Positions 11,708 to 22,047 are shown, counted from the first letter of the stretch. The stretch is 64,000 nt of DNA from Metallyticus violacea (GCA_030762175.1 CM060833.1:70905501-70969500), one strand, 5' to 3'. Made by a program: numbers and translations. Notes: a model not told the origin generated them from the letters alone.

Positions 11708-12202
11708 TTGGCTCCAAAAAATAACTATTCCATTAAAAATATCCTTAACTCAAAACAAAAAGAAGATAACCTACAGGAAGAAAATAAATCAGGAATATAT
11801 CAAATGAACTGCAATGATTGTGAAAAAGTTTATATTGGAAAGACAAAAAGAAACATAAAAACCAAAGCTAAAGAACACATTAGGAATACAAAGCAAAAAC
11901 AAGAAGAAAAATCAGCAGTAGCTTGGCATTTTTGGAAAGAACAACATAGCATTAATAAAAACCCCAAATTACTTAAAAATATTCAAGGGAAAACTGAACT
12001 TACAGTCTGGGAAAACATCTATATTTGGAAGAATAAGGACAAAGTTTTTAATTTTGAAATCCTGCCAAGCGATGTGCTAATACAAAAGTTCATCAAACCT
12101 CCACCAGAGATGAATCGATCCGCAACAAACAGTGAGGCCGGCAGTCGACCAGGAACTGATGATGGAGTGATGGCTCCCGAAACTAGTCTTCCATTTTACT
12201 GA
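11708..12202 (+). pseudogene. PLE-A GIY-YIG endonuclease domain
   Basis: This 164-codon open block carries SGIYQMNCNDCEKVYIGKTK and then NIKTKAKEHIRN. These are the GIY and YIG motifs with the downstream Arg/Glu-containing helix of the GIY-YIG nuclease, with the CxxC insert typical of PLEs between them. AVAWHFWKEQHSI and TVWENIYIW match the conserved C-terminal half. In intact elements the domain cuts target DNA for priming. The domain itself looks readable, but it is out of frame with the reverse transcriptase, so it is marked broken. Its last codons overlap the hammerhead-like core. Confidence 0.85.
12152..12192 (+). ncRNA. Hammerhead ribozyme candidate (type I, minimal stem III) at PLE-A end
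   Basis: Core and stems can be placed by eye. Stem I is GGAA (12,152-12,155) with TTCC (12,189-12,192). The core CTGATGA is at 12,156-12,162. Stem II is GGAG with CTCC around a short loop (12,164-12,177). GAAA is at 12,179-12,182. The minimal stem III is C-TA-G, giving GTC at 12,086+100 to +102, that is 12,186-12,188, with predicted cleavage after C12,188. The CTAG palindrome would let two copies pair in trans. Hammerheads in PLE terminal repeats are known. An extra T between the core and stem II is unusual; activity is untested. Confidence 0.6.
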
Positions 12203-12322
12203 ATTATAATGTTGTGTATGTTACAATCTCGACTCAATTTATTAAAATGTTACTATGGGCTAGTGTCCATTTTATCACACATTACTATTAACGAAAGTGC
12301 AATTTTATTGCCTTCCACTTTG

Positions 12323-14895
12323 TCAGGCTTTGGAAGGTGAATTTGGCGAGGTTTCCTTATCTTTTTTGTAGCAAAGAGCCTTCTCTGTGAGATAATTTTT
12401 GCCTATGGGCATAAATATCTGTTCATTTTGCTTTTTAACAGCAGCTAATGTTGCCTTTAAGAATGCTGCGTGTTTTTTAACAACCTCAAGTTTTGTGCTT
12501 GTGGGTATTCCCTTAAATGTAGCCAAAAATTCATTAGTAATTTGGTCTTTTATCTGCAATAATGAGCTGTGACTTTTTTTGCTCACTTAGGGTAGTATTT
12601 CCTCCTTTTCATTGAGAACAGACACATCCTCAGTGTCTATTATTAAATCATTGTTTGCATAATCATGGTGTTCATTGCCTTGCTGAAATTGACATATACT
12701 GTGTATTTGTTTACACATATTCCATTTAATGCTGGAATCAATACATGTGCAAGAGTATCTGTGTATCATGTATTACATTCACTGCAGATTAATTTGCATA
12801 CACAGTTCACACCACTATCTTTCACAAAATAAATCTCTGCCGTGTTTGATGAGGATGGGATCTGCCAACTGCCATCTTCCCTAATAATGAGGTCCTTGTT
12901 TATCTTGAGACTTCCTTTATGCCTACGGCGTATTTCTTTCATTTTTGAAGTCAGTTTTCCTTTAGTCAGGATAATTATCCTGTCAAACAGTTTATCTTTA
13001 ATAAATTTCATTAATGCATAAATTGCTTTATCAAGATGTTTGGTATGTTTTGCGTGCAGATACATATATTTCAGTGTGTGACGTATTCGTTCAACATGCA
13101 TGTTGATATTCAATCCAGCATGCAATCTGTGACAGTAAGCCCAGCATTGTGCATTACTCGCGTAGTTTTCCTGGAAGTATGAAGCAAACTCAAAGGTGTC
13201 AGGGTCACATTTCAAATGATTTATTGCAGTAGGAAGCATTATCTCAAATGCAGTGACATGTATCTCTTCCAGTAATGTTCTTACAATCCTGTAAACATAT
13301 GCTTGTTTTTCTTGGCCTTTGACATTTTTATATTTTTTCTCCAGGCTCTATCTACGTGCCATGTACAATAGTCTCATTGTTGGCACTTTCATAATTGAAG
13401 TCCAAGCATTATAGAAGGACTGTGCTAAATTTGACATAAAAACTTTAGGGGAAATATTTCCAACTTTCAATTTTATGCAACAGAAAAATATGGACAGCAC
13501 CTGAAAATCACTCCTGTTAGATATTAGGAAAGCACGTGGAAACCCTTGTCTCATGTCATCTAACACCATTAGTGTTATGAGTTCGAAACTATAGCTATTA
13601 AGTCCATGCGTTCCATCAATACATACATTTCCAAACTTCTTTAATAGTTCACCCTGTGCATTGTTCATTATAATTAATACAAAATCTGTGCCTTTTAATT
13701 CTGGGTAAATCTCACTGACTGTGTCTTGTGGTTTATAAAACAACACACAGGGGCTGTCACTCGAGTTCATTTCATTTACCCATGCCTCAACACTTTGATG
13801 CCTGACAGATGAGGAGCACAAATTATAGCATCGTTCAATATTATGTAAATCCTGTCTGGCTACTAGGTGAACTCTTTGTAATTTAGCATCTGACACCGAA
13901 TCTCTAATTTTGTGCAGTATGGCTTGAAAAGGAACTTTGTTTGCAATATCTACAGCTATACTGTTTCTTTCTTTTTTTGACAGTCCCAAGTGACTTAAGT
14001 CATGTTGATGACCAGCATGAGTTGAGATAAATGTGACTAGGCATTTTCCATCTTCAGCTTGCCAGACTCGTAGCTTTGCAGGACAAACGCCGCCTATTTT
14101 ATTGCTTCCTTGTAATTTTAAGTGTCTGACACCTTTATTTTGAGAAACAAAATTGCCTGAACGATGACACGCATAATAATGCCTTACAATATTGCCAGAA
14201 GTGCGAGAACCAGTATATTTTACAAACACTGATCCCGTTGTTTCCTCAATTTCCTGGTTCCAGTTTTTAAAATCGTCAAAGGATGAGAACTGTAGTTCTT
14301 CCGATTTTACTTTTATTTCATGTGCTGATTCTAAATGCTCAAATAAAAGAAGTTCCGATATTGCTTCATGACTACATAAGCTGCAGGTCATCGTTTTCTT
14401 TGTAGCTGTTCGCTCACCATGGTAAACTCGCTGATGGCCTTTGAAGATGGATGCATAATTGAAATTCTTGTTGCAAATTTCACAGTGATAGGCGCACGAT
14501 TGTTGTCTCTTTAGAATAGGCGTGATAACATTCAACTTTTCCGGATGTGCTAGAGCAACATGCTGTCTTAGATTTCTATTGTAGTTATACCCCTTCCCAC
14601 ATTCCAGGCATACGAATTGTTTTGATGCATTCGATTGCTGTCTTTTCAAACTAGGCGCGATAACATTCAACTTTTCCGGATGTGCTTCAACAGCATGCTG
14701 TCTTAGATTTCTATTGTAGTTATACCCCTTCCCACATTCCAGGCATACGAACTGTTTTGATGCACTCGATTGCTGTCTAGGCGCGATAACATTCAACTTT
14801 TCCGGATGTGCTTGAGCAACATGCCGTCTTAGAGTTTCCCTGTAGTTATTCTCCTTCCCACATTCCAGGCATACGAACTGTTTCGATGCACTCAT
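12323..14895 (-). pseudogene. Mutator-like (MULE) transposase with C2H2 zinc fingers, broken
   Basis: Chosen start: the Met of MSASKQF at 14,895, just before the first finger; an upstream in-frame Met (14,952) gives a hydrophobic leader unlikely to belong. Domains in order: five C2H2 fingers, three of them near-identical copies of FVCLECGKGYNYNRNLRQH; a Cys/His DNA-binding region (YYACHRSG ... GGVCPAKLRV ... HAGHQH); the MULE catalytic domain with NVCIDGTHGLNSYSF (first Asp), FPRAFLISNRSDF and CTWHVDRAWR; a late segment YFQENYAS ... HVERIRHTLKYMYL (candidate catalytic Glu); a SWIM finger (CVCKLICSECNT, then HRYSCTCID); and a Lys-rich tail. The second Asp, expected at MSDD, reads MSNL. Frameshifts occur near 13,370, 13,310 and 12,770, and there is a TAA at about 12,590. 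It would cut and paste the surrounding element but is dead. Confidence 0.85.
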
Positions 14896-14959
14896 TATTA
14901 TAAAAACTACAACTGCAAAAATAGTAACATGCATCCAGTCCAGTTTAAACATGTATCCT

Positions 14960-15424
14960 CACCACTGTGGCCACTGCTGAACAGCAGAAAGGGTTAGACT
15001 CGCATCTAAAAAGAGCCAAATTTCCTCTCAAGGGGGCTAAATATTTTCTAGCATGGACGTGTCATTGCAATACCATCCCCCACAGGCAGGTAGTAATAGT
15101 AATAGATGCAATATAAGTGCACAGCAAGCGGGGATTTATTCTATTTGTTCTTCTTCTTACACAACGTAACAACTGAGGTGATGGATTTTTGGCATTTTAC
15201 TGCCTGCTTAATGGCAGAACAATTAAAATTATGTTAAAGTAAAAGTTACATTTTTGGTTCCGTTTGTTAAATATGCTAAGTTTTGGCTATAAACATTACA
15301 CGATTTTATATAGATAAATGTTGCTTTGAAAATGCTTGATTTACCCATAAAATGGCTAAATTGGCTACAGTGCCTTGCACCATGTTCAACAACAAAAGTA
15401 AAGTATAAGTGTACACCTTGTTTG
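14960..15424. other. Non-coding sequence between transposase and right terminal repeat
   Basis: Probably transposase 5' leader/promoter territory of the Mutator-like element. No motif is recognised and no convincing ORF is present. Confidence 0.4.
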
Positions 15425-15978
15425 AATACACTAAATGGAAGCCTTTCAAGATTCTGTTAACTTGCTCACATATTCAGTCTCATTTAAATAAACAAAACAT
15501 TATAAATGCAGTAACATGCTGTTATAAACGGCCTCCCCGTAGGAAACCCATTCCCCTTTTTCTCTCAATGCTCCGGCGCTAGCAGCAGCAACAGCATCTC
15601 ATTTAAATGAAACTTCTAAATGGAAGCCTTTCAAGATTCTGTTAACTTGCTCACATATTCAGTCTCATTTAAATAAACAAGACATAAATGCACTAGCATG
15701 CTGTTATAACCCGGCCTCCCCGTATTCCGGCTTCCATTCCGGCACTAGCCAGCAAATCAGCAACCGATTCCGGCGCCAGCAACAGCATCTCATTTAAATG
15801 AAACTTCTAAATGGAAGCCTTTCAAGATTCTGTTAACTTACTCACATGTTCAGTCTCATTTAAATAAACAAGACATTATAAATGCACTAACATGCTGTTA
15901 TAAACACTTGACGTTACAACTTGGCAGCAAAGCAGCAATACAGCAGTGACATTTGTGGTCTAATTGTAACGTCAAGTG
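15425..15978. repeat. Right terminal inverted repeat with three 185-190-bp tandem units
   Basis: Three direct copies begin near 15,433, 15,617 and 15,808. Each carries AAATGGAAGCCTTTCAAGAT, then GTTAACTTGCTCACATATTC or a close variant, and a TTTAAATRAA box. The outer unit and the terminal 75 bp are the inverted counterpart of 3,638-3,990. The last 75 bp again form a nested hairpin (CACTTGACGTTACAACTTGG at 15,905 with its near-complement ending at 15,978). Confidence 0.8.
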
Positions 15979-17300
15979 CCCTGGTATCTTGTGACGTCAT
16001 CCTTGTTTGAGACTCCCCTCAGCTGATCATTTACTGGCCTTGGCCTTCGTATGCTGTATTCCCCTCGCTTCGTAATCCTCGCCCTTTCATTGCTTCGTTC
16101 CCCCTTAGATTCTTTTCTTCTATCCCTTCCATTTGTTTCCTGGGCGTTGTCGGCTGCTGCAAGTTGGACCTTGCACTTCACGTTCTCTCTCTGCGAATTA
16201 TCTGCTGACTAGTTTCATCCGTTTCCATTTTCTTGTACCATATGTCACCGTTGTTATTTCCCGTTGGTATCCTCTCACCATCTATCCAAAGTTTGCAGGT
16301 TTCCTACCTATGCTGTCTTTCCGGTTTCTTTTGCTTGTAACATTTTCCGTATCAATTCCCTTTTAAGATCTCTTTGTGCAGGAGTCAACATCCTTATTAA
16401 TAAAAATTCCAGACCCTTTCAACTTCCTTGCTCTTTTCAGCATTTCATACTTAAACTGCTTTGTAGCCACTAAGACTATGACTGGCCTAATCCCCCGTCC
16501 TCTTCTCATTCTAAAAGCTTCTACAATCTTCCATCCCTGCGGGAGCATTTCTAGTTTTTCTATACACTTCTTCTATTGCCCTTATTCTTTTTTCTTCCAC
16601 TCCAATGAAACCAAATTGAATCTTCCTACTTTCCTCATCCTTTTTTTCTATCCTATTTTGAATTTCATTCAACTCTCTTCTCTCTCTACCGCCAAGGATG
16701 GCCGAGGTCGTTAAGGTGTGGACTCTTGAGCGGGAGGTCTGGGGTTCTAATACCGCCAGGACCGTACTCCGTGACAGGTTTTTTTTTTTTTTTGTCCTCT
16801 CTAATGTAAAATGCCGGGGAGGCACCCTAAACTTAGGTCTGGAACGTTTCCTAACATTAAAAATTCTTTCCTAATATATAATTTCATTTCATGTATCATC
16901 AGTGTCCACCGTCTGTGGTGCCTCAGTAGTAAAAACAGGCGCTAAACACCATTAAAAAAATTCTCTTCTCATTCCTTGAATTTCATCTTTAAAGTCTTCC
17001 TTTATTTCCTTGGCTACTTTACTTAAATTACCATTTATCCTGCCCTCCATCCCCTCCATTTTAATCTTTTTCTCCGTGATATTTTCCAGCTTAGTTTGGA
17101 TTTCTATCTGTTGTCTCCCATTCTATTACTATTGTAACTCAATTTCTTCCTTCCAAATGCCCCTATTCTCTTTCAATATACTGCCAGCTCTACTCCCATT
17201 GTTACTTGGTTCACTATTCCACTTACTATGCAGGAGCTCACTATAAACGTCCTTCCACCACTGCTCACTTAGCACTCCCAGTTTAGATGTTGCTCCCCAA
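15979..17300 (-). pseudogene. LINE ORF1 remnant (coiled coil plus RRM-like C-terminus)
   Basis: Minus-strand frames read, from the right, KLENITEKKIKMEGMEGRI and DFKDEIQGMR. After a SINE insertion they continue with LNEIQNRIEKKDEESRKIQF, a charged coiled-coil stretch. A shifted frame then gives RGRGIRPVIVLVATKQFK and KLKGSGIFINKDV, the pattern of the RRM-like domain of LINE ORF1 RNA-binding proteins (RPIIV.F ... LKGT.I.I..D). It continues toward the Mutator-like end as a Lys/Arg/Glu-rich stretch (NGRDRRKESKGE). ORF1 proteins coat the element's RNA. It may belong to the same LINE as 183-3,637. Confidence 0.65.
16683..16961 (+). mobile_element. tRNA-derived SINE, family 1
   Basis: The head reads GGCCGAGGTCGTTAAGGTGT at 16,700 with a B-box-like GGTTCTAATACC. 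The 3' end is the family TAAACACCATT plus an A run. TCTCTTCTC flanks it at 16,674-16,682 and 16,962-16,970. Reading the LINE ORF1 across the insertion point on the minus strand restores a continuous frame, confirming the SINE is the younger insertion. Confidence 0.9.
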
Positions 17301-18450
17301 ATCCCATAATGGTCAAATGCTCAAGAATATGGGATATGTCAAACACAACATATTCTATATTACAAGTGCCATCATAAAATAAAATAAGATGTATGACAAG
17401 CAGGTACAAATAAAATAAAATAAGATACATCAAATTAAATATAATATGATTACGTAATTGCTAGAGCTAAATACCATATGACAAAGCACAATTTGAAATT
17501 TGACAAATGCTTCAGCTCAGCCTGTTGAACTGTTTAGATATTCCTGTATATTATAAAAAGCATGGGTTTAAGAAGATTTTGAATTTAAAATGATGTTTTC
17601 AGAGATATTTGAAGTTTATTACATATTTGAACAGCAGGGTAGTTGTCTTTTATTGCTAGTTAGCCTGCTCATGCAGATCATACTTATATATGATGTTATA
17701 TGTGTGTACTGTAAGACTAATACTAGGCTTATAAAAGGTCCCCGTCATTGTAATGTCTCGGCTAGCAGATGAAAGGAAGGAGTTATTTCCTTTCCAGTTG
17801 ACTTTGTTATGAGAAATCTTTAATCAACTGAAACTAAGCATTATAGTACTAATGTAGAAATCTGAAGAAAACAGTCTAGAAATATCTTCCAAAACATCAT
17901 ACAAGATTCAATCTTAAGCTAGCAGCTTCATAATTTTGGGTACAGTTAAATTTGTAGAATATTGAAAAATCAGTATTTCCATTGCTTTGTAACTTATACA
18001 ATGTTTGTTTTCTCTTATTATTAATCAGGACTGCCTTTTCTCCATACATGCTGGTCCATCATTATTATAGACATGAATGTGCTGAATTTTCTTCACATTT
18101 TCAATGTATTTGTCTTTTAACAAAGTTTTATGCAAAATGAGTGTTTTTTGAGGAATGCCTGGCATAAAAAATACCTGAATTTCATTTGCTACTATAGCAT
18201 TTTTGGAGCTACATTTGTTTATAAAGCATCTCAATAGATTTGCCCATTAAAAACTTTTCATGGTGCATTATGATAATTGAGCATCATGTGAGCCATACTA
18301 TGCAATCAGTTTTGTTTTCCATTGGAGTATTTTGTTTATGGGTGAGTATGTCACTTGTTAGCCAGTTAGCCAGTCAAATGGGTCTTGCTGATTAGCAGGA
18401 GGATAAAAAAAATAAAACAAATCAACCATAGAATACAAAAATCTACTTAA
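17301..18450. other. No recognisable gene
   Basis: No coding motif, RNA gene or repeat is recognised on either strand. Small open frames here show no domain. Confidence 0.4.
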
Positions 18451-18454
18451 CGCT

Positions 18455-18610
18455 CACTCATGGGAAAAAATCAGTTCTGCTAGCTTCCCAATAAAGAGCC
18501 TCCAAATTATTTTTCATTTATTTGTTGCTATCAAGTTGGCTACACTTTAATAATGTTCTTTGTTTAGGATCATATCCACATCCTTACACAACAGGCAGTA
18601 GCTGTCCTTG
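18455..18610 (-). pseudogene. LINE C-terminal cysteine-knuckle fragment
   Basis: The minus strand reads DSYCLLCKDVD, then LEALYWEAS. It matches the fragment at 49,620-49,800 (YCPLCKDVD ... HLLKCSHLD), so both are 3' ends of one LINE family. Only the end of the ORF is present. Confidence 0.55.
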
Positions 18611-18937
18611 ATTAATTTCAGTCTGAAGAGATTTTCTGACAGGCAATTATGTTCAACAATTAAATGGAATTGGGCAACTCCAATTTTTATTCACTTCCCA
18701 AAAGCAAGCACGCGATTGTTTGCAGATGATATTGCCATATGGATTAGCAAAAATAAAATAAGTACACTAAACAAAATTACAAAAAACTAGAAAATGAAAT
18801 GCAGAAATTTATCAATACTATGGAAACATGGGCATCCACCAAAGTGAAAATAAACATTAAAAAGACAATTTTACAGCTTTTACAGTCTTCAATATACTAC
18901 AAGTAATTTGCAACTTAAAATCAGTAATGAACAACCA

Positions 18938-20203
18938 TGAAGGTAGGTCCATAAGTTTTCAGCCTCGCCGATAAGGATTATTGACTTCACAAAAGCCTTA
19001 TCTGGTGACATACCTTATCTGTTAAGTAAATAATTGCAGCTGTAACTTTTGCTCTGTTGTGTTGTTATTCAGATATAGTTGCATAAAGAAAGCTATGTGT
19101 AGAACATTGTGAAATGTTCAAAATGGAGTATTGAGCTGTTATTACGTTATTCCCAAAAGAAAAACTTACTCCTAATGAAATTAAACAGTGATTGGATGGT
19201 GTATATGGGGAAGCATCCCACTCATATTCTACCATAAAAGAATGGGCCAAACTTTTTTGAATGGGTCAAGAAAGCATTGAAGACGAAGAGCATGCAGGTC
19301 AGCCCTTGGAAGTGCTTATTTCTGAAAACATCGGTTTTGTGGAAGGAGAAATTATGGAAGACTGGCAGCTCAAAGTTACAAAAATAATGCCAAGGTCTCT
19401 AAAACAACAGTCCTTTGAATTATTCATGAACATTTAAACAGAAGGTTAGTGCAAGATAGATGCCTAGACTTCTTTCTTCAGTCCAAAAACAGCAACAAGT
19501 CAACCTGTTGTCAGGCATTTTTGAAGCTCTGCTGTGGGAACAAGAGAAGTTCTGCATACCATTTTTACAGGAGATGAAACTATGGTTCTTTACTATGATC
19601 CCTTGTCCAAAACAAAATCAATGGAGTGGCATAAATCTGGCAAAGCACTGCCTATACAGGACAAGGCCAGCCGACCAAGATCATGGCCACAATCTTTTGG
19701 GACTGTGAAGGAATACTCTACATTAACTTCAAGGAGAGGAACACCACAATTTATGGGGAGTACTATGCTGGCCTACTGCACAGACTACATGCTTCCATCA
19801 AAGAGAAAAGGCAAGGAAAGTCTTCTGTGCCTTCTTCGCAACAATGTGCCTGTGCACACAGCTCCTGTTGCAAAGGAAGTTGTGAAGAAATGTGGCTTCA
19901 AGGAGATTGACCATCCACCCTACAGCCCAGATCTAGCTTCCAGTGACTATTTCCTCTTCTCAAAACTCAAGAATGACCTTTGAGGAAGGAAATTTAAGTG
20001 TGACGAAGAAAATGGATGCTGTTTATGCCCATTTATGCTGATAAGACTTCTCACTATTATTGAGGGGGGGGGGCTGGAAATGTTAATTTAAAGGTGTGAG
20101 AAGTGTATTGCATTAGGGTAACTATATTGAAAAGTGAAATATAGTTTTTGTCTTTATCATACCTAGAAAATGGTTAGGCTGGAAACTTATGAACCTATCC
20201 TCA
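18938..20203 (+). mobile_element. mariner DNA transposon 1 (1,266 bp, TIRs visible)
   Basis: Ends are imperfect inverted repeats: TGAAGGTAGGTCCATAAG at 18,938 and the complement TGAGGATAGGTTCATAAG at 20,203, then (T)CCAGCC. A TA follows the right end (20,204-20,205); the left TA reads CA. Length and TA target fit mariner. Removing it restores the LINE reading E-Q-L-Q-E-K-E-H across the junction, a normal sequence for this RT region. Confidence 0.9.
19040..19983 (+). pseudogene. mariner transposase (broken)
   Basis: The catalytic half is open from about 19,534: HTIFTGDETMVLYYDPLSK (first Asp), SMEWHKSG, LLRNNVPVHTAP, and HPPYSPDLASSDYFLF (third Asp). In active mariners the middle motif is HDNAPAHT; here Asp has become Asn. 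The N-terminal half (TPNEIKQ, YGEASHSYSTIKEWAKLF, IEDEEHAGQPLE) is readable but broken by stops. Family length would be about 345 residues. It cannot be active. Confidence 0.9.
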
Positions 20204-20873
20204 TACAAGAAAAAGAACACACTAAATATCTTGGAATAATATTTGACAAAAACTTTCCTTCTCTGAACAGATATACAATATAACTAAGAAGGTGAATAAG
20301 AAGAACAACATATTAAGTAGACTAGCAGATCTTAAATGCGGAGGAGCCATAGATCTCCTTAATGACACATACTAAAGCTACATAAAGCCCAATTTGCTCT
20401 ATGGAAGTGAGATAATAATGACAATAAACAGTTAACTTAAAATTAAATTGGATGTAATACATTCTAGGTCATTAAGAACAATAACTGGAGCCATAAAAAC
20501 AATATCTATTGCTGCAATGCAGAGCATAACTAATAACCTGCAAATTAAAAGAGTTAAATATTGAAATAGCAATATTGGGACAGAAATTAAAAAGTAATCA
20601 ACAGGAATAAATAGCTTCATATTCCCAAAAGCAAACAACAATTAAAAACACAACAGACTTTCAAAAATTACATATAGAAAGGAAATTTAGACAAAATTTT
20701 AAAAGTAAGCATTAAGCCCGTCATTATACCAAGTGACCCTTTACAATATCAGCGTGAAACTAAATCTGGATGCAATGGTCTCCAAGAAGAATGACCCACT
20801 TGAAGTATTAAGGTTGATAGCACTTAGTACACTAAACAACTATTATCCAATTGATACATGATATAGAGTACAT

Positions 20874-21407
20874 TTCAAACTTTCATTAAGAGGGGTATAA
20901 CAATTATTATAACATTTCTTGTGTATTGACTACTATTTCCAATCTACCCCCTTATACTCTACACATTCTTCACTATCTTGCTTACTAATTTTTCTCACTT
21001 TACTTAAGTACATACTGATTTCCATCATCTCTTTCCCCACAATTTCCTTTGGTAAATTAGATCAATTTCGCATTTCGAACTTCTCCCTATCTAATAATAT
21101 ATGCCAATTATTATCTTGCTGGCTGCATAATGGGCATTATCCAGCTTCCCCCTTACTCTTAAACCCTTCAATTTCATAGCTCCTCTTCTCGCCCATGCTA
21201 AACCTTCTCTTGCTGATTTATCGCATATTTTGACATAATTTTCCCTATTTCAAACTCTTTTCATTTCTCTATATACATTCAATGACACTTTCAGTTTAAA
21301 ACTAGCAGATAGTTCTTGCCTTTTAATGCCTTCGGTTCTTAACCTAACCTCTTTCCAGAACTCCTTCCTAATATTCCCCTGGCCCTCCACATGTCCCCAA
21401 AACCATG
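20874..21407 (-). mobile_element. LINE 3' fragment inserted in the RNase H LINE
   Basis: The minus strand reads REGLAWARRGAMKLKG then LDN.HYA, the C-terminal region preceding the CPLC knuckle of LINEs like the one at 183-3,637. TAGAGTACAT is repeated exactly at both edges (20,864-20,873 and 21,408-21,417). Joining the flanks restores the host LINE text YRVHTEGSF at the start of its RNase H. It is a 5'-truncated retrotransposition product; no poly(A) tail survives. Confidence 0.8.
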
Positions 21408-21890
21408 TAGAGTACATACAGAAGGATCATTTAAAAATGAAGAAGCAGACTTTGGAATGTACTATGAATTCTCTCAATATACTGGACCATTATGCTAACA
21501 ATTTTGATGGCAAAACAATGGCCATTAGAGCAGTTTTAAAAAAAATACTATATAAACATAACATAAATAAAAGAATTATCTTAAGTGACTCTAAAGCACC
21601 ACTACAAAGTATAATGAATTACAGTTACCCACCAACATATACTATAAATGAAATAAGAAAACTATATCATACAATCCACGTTAGAAATACAAAAATAATT
21701 TTAAAATGTACCCAAGCCACATGGGATTAAAATACAATGAGATGCTGATACTTTAGCAAATAAAGGAACCATCAGAAAATTAAAACAATCTTTTGAAATA
21801 GAACTTCCTTCTAAATTGAAACTCATAAAAAGATTAATAACTGAATGAATACAAGAATATAGAGGAACCAATATAAATTAGAAGGGATTG
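21408..21890 (+). pseudogene. LINE RNase H domain (broken)
   Basis: Reads HTEGSFKNEEADFGMYY (RNase H opening, usually TDGS), then TMAIRAVLKKIL (family E..AI..AL), RIILSDSKAPLQSI (the SDS..A motif with a catalytic Asp) and, after a stop, DADTLANKGT (family AD.LAK.G). The order and spacing match ribonuclease HI domains at the C-terminus of LINE ORF2 proteins. Confidence 0.8.
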
Positions 21891-21946
21891 TAAACTATTA
21901 CTGACATTCTTTCAACATGGGCTATTTTAGTATCATTGATAAAACT

Positions 21947-22047
21947 AAGTTTTGAATAATTGAGTCGAATTTGTAACACTTACATCACTAATAATTTTAA
22001 AAACTATTAGTGATGTGTTACAAATTCGACTCAATTATTCAAAACTT
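21947..22047. repeat. PLE terminal palindrome without ribozyme core
   Basis: Two arms of about 45 bp are near-perfect complements (AAGTTTTGAATAATTGAGTC ... and its reverse), joined by about 6 bp. The arm sequence GAGTCGAATTTGTAACAC matches the PLE ends at 12,215 and 44,480, and the right flank (CACTGTTACAAACGTCCAC) matches 44,688 and 52,393. The ribozyme-containing middle seen at 44,540-44,607 is missing here. Confidence 0.75.

Larger units (their letters stand above)
9985..12300 (+). mobile_element. Penelope-like element A (PLE-A), nearly complete but dead
   Basis: Plus-strand PLE with the family's characteristic order: N-terminal region, reverse transcriptase, then a GIY-YIG endonuclease at the C-terminus, and terminal sequence with a hammerhead core at 12,152-12,192. 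Three frame blocks are visible (10,017-10,500; about 10,732-11,660; 11,708-12,202), separated by frameshifts and by a hairpin-element insertion at 10,496-10,719. The 3' sequence (ATGTTACAATCTCGACTC near 12,215) matches the arms of the palindromes at 21,947-22,047 and 44,463-44,685, which marks those as ends of the same or a sister family. Confidence 0.85.
3638..15978. mobile_element. Mutator-like DNA transposon (about 12.3 kb, nested insertions)
   Basis: The two ends are inverted copies of each other: CACTTGACGTTACAACTAG at 3,638 and its near-complement ending at 15,978. The match runs on inward for roughly 350 bp apart from a short duplication at the left end. A MULE-type transposase lies inside on the minus strand (12,323-14,895). 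The interior also holds two unrecognised coding pieces, a SINE, a LINE scrap and a Penelope-like element, so much of the length is later insertion. No clear 9-bp target duplication is seen (left outer flank ...ACATTCCTGA, right outer flank CCCTGGTATC...), so the exact ends, or an intact single insertion, are inferred. Confidence 0.7.
18650..21890 (+). mobile_element. LINE with RNase H domain, split by two insertions
   Basis: Plus-strand LINE in three parts. Part 1 (18,650-18,935) has the reverse-transcriptase catalytic block RLFADDIAIWI. Part 2 (20,206-20,863) has KYLGIIFDKN, NNILSRLADLKCGG and KPNLLYGSEI, typical of the RT thumb. Part 3 (21,408-21,890) is an RNase H. Between parts 1 and 2 sits a mariner (18,938-20,203), and between 2 and 3 a LINE 3' fragment (20,874-21,407). 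Removing both restores reading through the junctions. Scattered stops show it was already decaying. Confidence 0.8.

Noticed and set aside
15425..15978. CRISPR-like array
   Set aside because: The repeated units are 185-190 bp with no short spacer pattern and belong to transposon ends in a eukaryotic genome.
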